Position numbers and translations under genes: made by a program. The notes below the pieces were generated by a model. The model worked only from the letters and a program-made list of their open reading frames with translations, did no database searches and was not told the DNA's origin. From the NCBI RefSeq assembly GCF_009932725.1, contig NZ_BLJU01000002.1, forward strand, positions 620,001 to 684,000: a stretch of DNA of 64,000 nt. Direction: 5' to 3'. Positions 62,433 through 64,000 of the stretch are shown piece after piece (the first letter of the stretch is position 1; the number at the start of each line of letters is the position of its first letter). This stretch comes from Pseudomonas yangonensis (GTDB lineage: Bacteria > Pseudomonadota > Gammaproteobacteria > Pseudomonadales > Pseudomonadaceae).

Positions 62433-63790
62433 TGGCCAGACGCAGCTCCAACCTGCGCTTTCAACCCAGCGGCGGCAGTCGCGCGGCGCAGATTCCGGTC
62501 GGCAAGAAGCAGAAGCTCGCCATCGAGCGCCTGGCTGGCGACGGTCGCGGCATCGCCTTCGAAGGCGGGCGTACCTGGTTCGTCAGCGGCGCCCTGGCCG
62601 GCGAGCAGGTCGAGGCGCGGGTGCTCAGCGCCCGCAGCCAGACCATCGAAGCGCGCGCCGAACGCATCATCGCTGCCAGCGGCGAGCGCCGTGAGGCGCC
62701 TTGCAGGCATGCCGATCGCTGCGGCGGTTGCAACTTGCAGCATATGCCGCATGCCGATCAGCTTGCCCTGAAACAGCGCACGCTGGCCGAGCAGCTGTCA
62801 CGCCTGGGCGGTGTTCAGCCGGACGAGTGGGCAGCTCCGTTGACGGGCCCCGAACTCGGCTACCGCCGCCGCGCGCGCGTTGCCGTGCGCTGGGATGCCA
62901 AAGGACGTCAGTTGCAGGTCGGTTTCCGCGCCGAAGCCAGCCAGGACATTGTCGCCATCGACCAATGCCTGGTACTGGTACAGCCCTTGCAACCTATTTT
63001 CAGCGCCTTGCCGGCGTTGTTGCACAGCCTGGAAAAACCGCAGGCGGTTGGGCACGTCGAGTTGTTCAGCGGCAGCGCCGAAGCCGTGCTGCTGCGCCAT
63101 ACCGCCGCGCTGCCGGAAGTTGATCTGAGCCGCCTGCGCGCCTTCTGCGACGAGCATCGCGCGCAGCTGTGGTTGCAGGGCGAGGGACAGCCACAGCCGG
63201 ACGATCCCTCCGCGGTGCTGGGGTTCGAGCTGCAGCGCTGGCAATTGCAGTTGGCCTACCGTCCGGGCGATTTCGTACAGGTCAATGGTCTGGTCAATGA
63301 GGCCATGGTCGCTCAGGCGCTAGACTGGTTGGCAGTACAACCTGGCGAGCGGGTCCTGGATCTGTTCTGCGGCCTGGGCAACTTCGCTTTGCCGCTGGCG
63401 CGCCAGGCGGCCGAAGTGGTGGCCGTGGAGGGCGTCGAGGCGATGGTGCAGCGGGCTGCAGGCAACGCGCAGAACAACGGCTTGGACAATGCGCACTTTT
63501 ATCGTGCCGACCTGTCCAACCCGCTGGCCAATGAAGCCTGGGCGCGCGGTGGTTTCGCCGCGGTGTTGCTCGACCCGCCGCGCGACGGGGCGTTTGAGGT
63601 GGTACGTGGGATGAGCGAGCTGGGCGCGCGGCGTCTGGTCTATGTATCCTGCAACCCGACTACGCTGGCGCGCGACGCCGCCGAGTTGGTGCAGCAGGGT
63701 TACCGCCTGCGCCGCGCCGGGATTCTCGATATGTTCGCGCAAACCGCGCATGTCGAGGCGATGGCTCTGTTCGAGAAACCCGAGATCTAG
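62432..63790 (+). CDS. rlmD: 23S rRNA (uracil-1939-C5)-methyltransferase RlmD
   Basis: 452 residues: N-terminal TRAM domain ([30 protein letters not shown]), a 4Fe-4S cysteine cluster (C-x5-C-x2-C in [15 protein letters not shown]), and a SAM methyltransferase domain with [16 protein letters not shown] and the catalytic Cys in [13 protein letters not shown]. It methylates U1939 of 23S rRNA. Followed 134 bases later by relA. Confidence 0.95.
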   Translation: MARRSSNLRFQPSGGSRAAQIPVGKKQKLAIERLAGDGRGIAFEGGRTWFVSGALAGEQVEARVLSARSQTIEARAERIIAASGERREAPCRHADRCGGCNLQHMPHADQLALKQRTLAEQLSRLGGVQPDEWAAPLTGPELGYRRRARVAVRWDAKGRQLQVGFRAEASQDIVAIDQCLVLVQPLQPIFSALPALLHSLEKPQAVGHVELFSGSAEAVLLRHTAALPEVDLSRLRAFCDEHRAQLWLQGEGQPQPDDPSAVLGFELQRWQLQLAYRPGDFVQVNGLVNEAMVAQALDWLAVQPGERVLDLFCGLGNFALPLARQAAEVVAVEGVEAMVQRAAGNAQNNGLDNAHFYRADLSNPLANEAWARGGFAAVLLDPPRDGAFEVVRGMSELGARRLVYVSCNPTTLARDAAELVQQGYRLRRAGILDMFAQTAHVEAMALFEKPEI

Positions 63791-63803
63791 GTCTCGGGCC
63801 AAA

Positions 63804-63822
63804 GCGGTACGTTCGGTACCGC
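63804..63822 (+). other. Hairpin between rlmD and relA
   Basis: GCGGTAC, loop GTTCG, GTACCGC. No T-run; it may mark the end of the cysM-rlmD transcript or lie in the relA leader. Confidence 0.4.
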
Positions 63823-63924
63823 AGGGGTGTGCAGGACGCGCATCCTTTCAGTTAATCCGACCGGCTCAGAGAAGGCCGGCGACTGCTCGGTGTGGCCTAT
63901 GCGCACCGTAGGGAAGGTAAGACG

Positions 63925-64000
63925 ATGGTTCAAGTGAGAGCGCATCAGCCAGTCAACGACGACGGCAGCATCAATCTTGAGGCCTGGCTGGATCATGTCA
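63925..64000 (+). CDS. relA: GTP pyrophosphokinase RelA, N-terminal fragment
   Basis: Only 25 codons are in the window (MVQVRAHQPVNDDGSINLEA and five more), nearly identical to the start of P. aeruginosa RelA as recalled. RelA makes (p)ppGpp on stalled ribosomes. ATG 63925 has GGAAGG upstream. The order rlmD-relA is conserved in pseudomonads. Confidence 0.9.
   Translation, partial: MVQVRAHQPVNDDGSINLEAWLDHV

Overview
The window reads as chromosomal DNA of a Pseudomonas (GC-rich gammaproteobacterium, probably the mendocina/alcaligenes/oleovorans side of the genus). The basis is recalled similarity and gene order, not a search. AmrZ, GacS, RhlG, DinB and RelA closely resemble the P. aeruginosa proteins. 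Two blocks keep the P. aeruginosa order as I remember it: quinone reductase-fumC-DUF2804-DUF2059-bolA-trhO-dsbA-like-ABC exporter, and gacS-pirR-pirS-pirA-cysM-rlmD-relA. I see no prophage, insertion sequence, CRISPR array or rRNA operon.

Layout. 0-4.4 kb: mgtE (Mg2+ transport), then a three-gene unit (SDR oxidoreductase, Atu4866-type secreted protein, NTF2-like secreted protein) divergent from an AraC regulator. 4.6-7.8 kb: oadG-oadA-oadB, a sodium-pumping oxaloacetate decarboxylase. 7.9-8.3 kb: amrZ, regulator of motility and exopolysaccharide. 8.6-19.2 kb: a complete carbon-phosphorus lyase locus, phnC-D-E-F-G-H-I-J-K-L-M-N-P without phnO, running from phosphonate uptake through C-P bond cleavage to cyclic ribose phosphate processing. 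A palindromic repeat lies in frame inside phnN. 19.3-28.4 kb: an MFS exporter, then the conserved fumC-bolA-trhO-ABC block. 28.4-31 kb: a repeat cluster, a LysR regulator and two small enzymes.

31.1-36.7 kb: the tyrosine/homogentisate pathway hppD-hmgA-fahA-maiA, with a sodium:neurotransmitter-symporter-type transporter that may supply substrate. HmgA and FahA are of the short Shewanella/Vibrio-like type. 37-41.6 kb: a chemoreceptor with a sigma-28-like promoter, rhlG, trmO, a small secreted protein and a pseudouridine-synthase homologue lacking its catalytic Asp. 41.7-49.1 kb: wecB-nfrB-nfrA-ybcH-like, apparently a self-contained c-di-GMP-controlled N-acetylmannosamine polysaccharide system of the phage N4 receptor type. 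This is the most interesting locus here. 49.1-53 kb: rimO, two tandem initiator tRNAs, dinB, a META-domain lipoprotein and a small Cys-rich protein. 53.1-61.4 kb: gacS, then pirR-pirS-pirA and a siderophore-binding protein. 61.5-64 kb: cysM, rlmD and the start of relA.

Two families of short palindromic repeats punctuate the window. One is built on GTGGGAGGGGCTTTAGCCGCGA and its mirror, the other on CCCGGATnCATCCGGG. They lie between genes, separate genes inside operons (phnK/phnL, hmgA/fahA, fahA/maiA), and in one case supply the 3' end of a gene (trmO). Regulatory signals that can be argued from sequence include Fur-like sites and a perfect 15-bp palindrome before pirA, AlgU-like promoters before amrZ and wecB, and a sigma-28-like promoter before the chemoreceptor gene.
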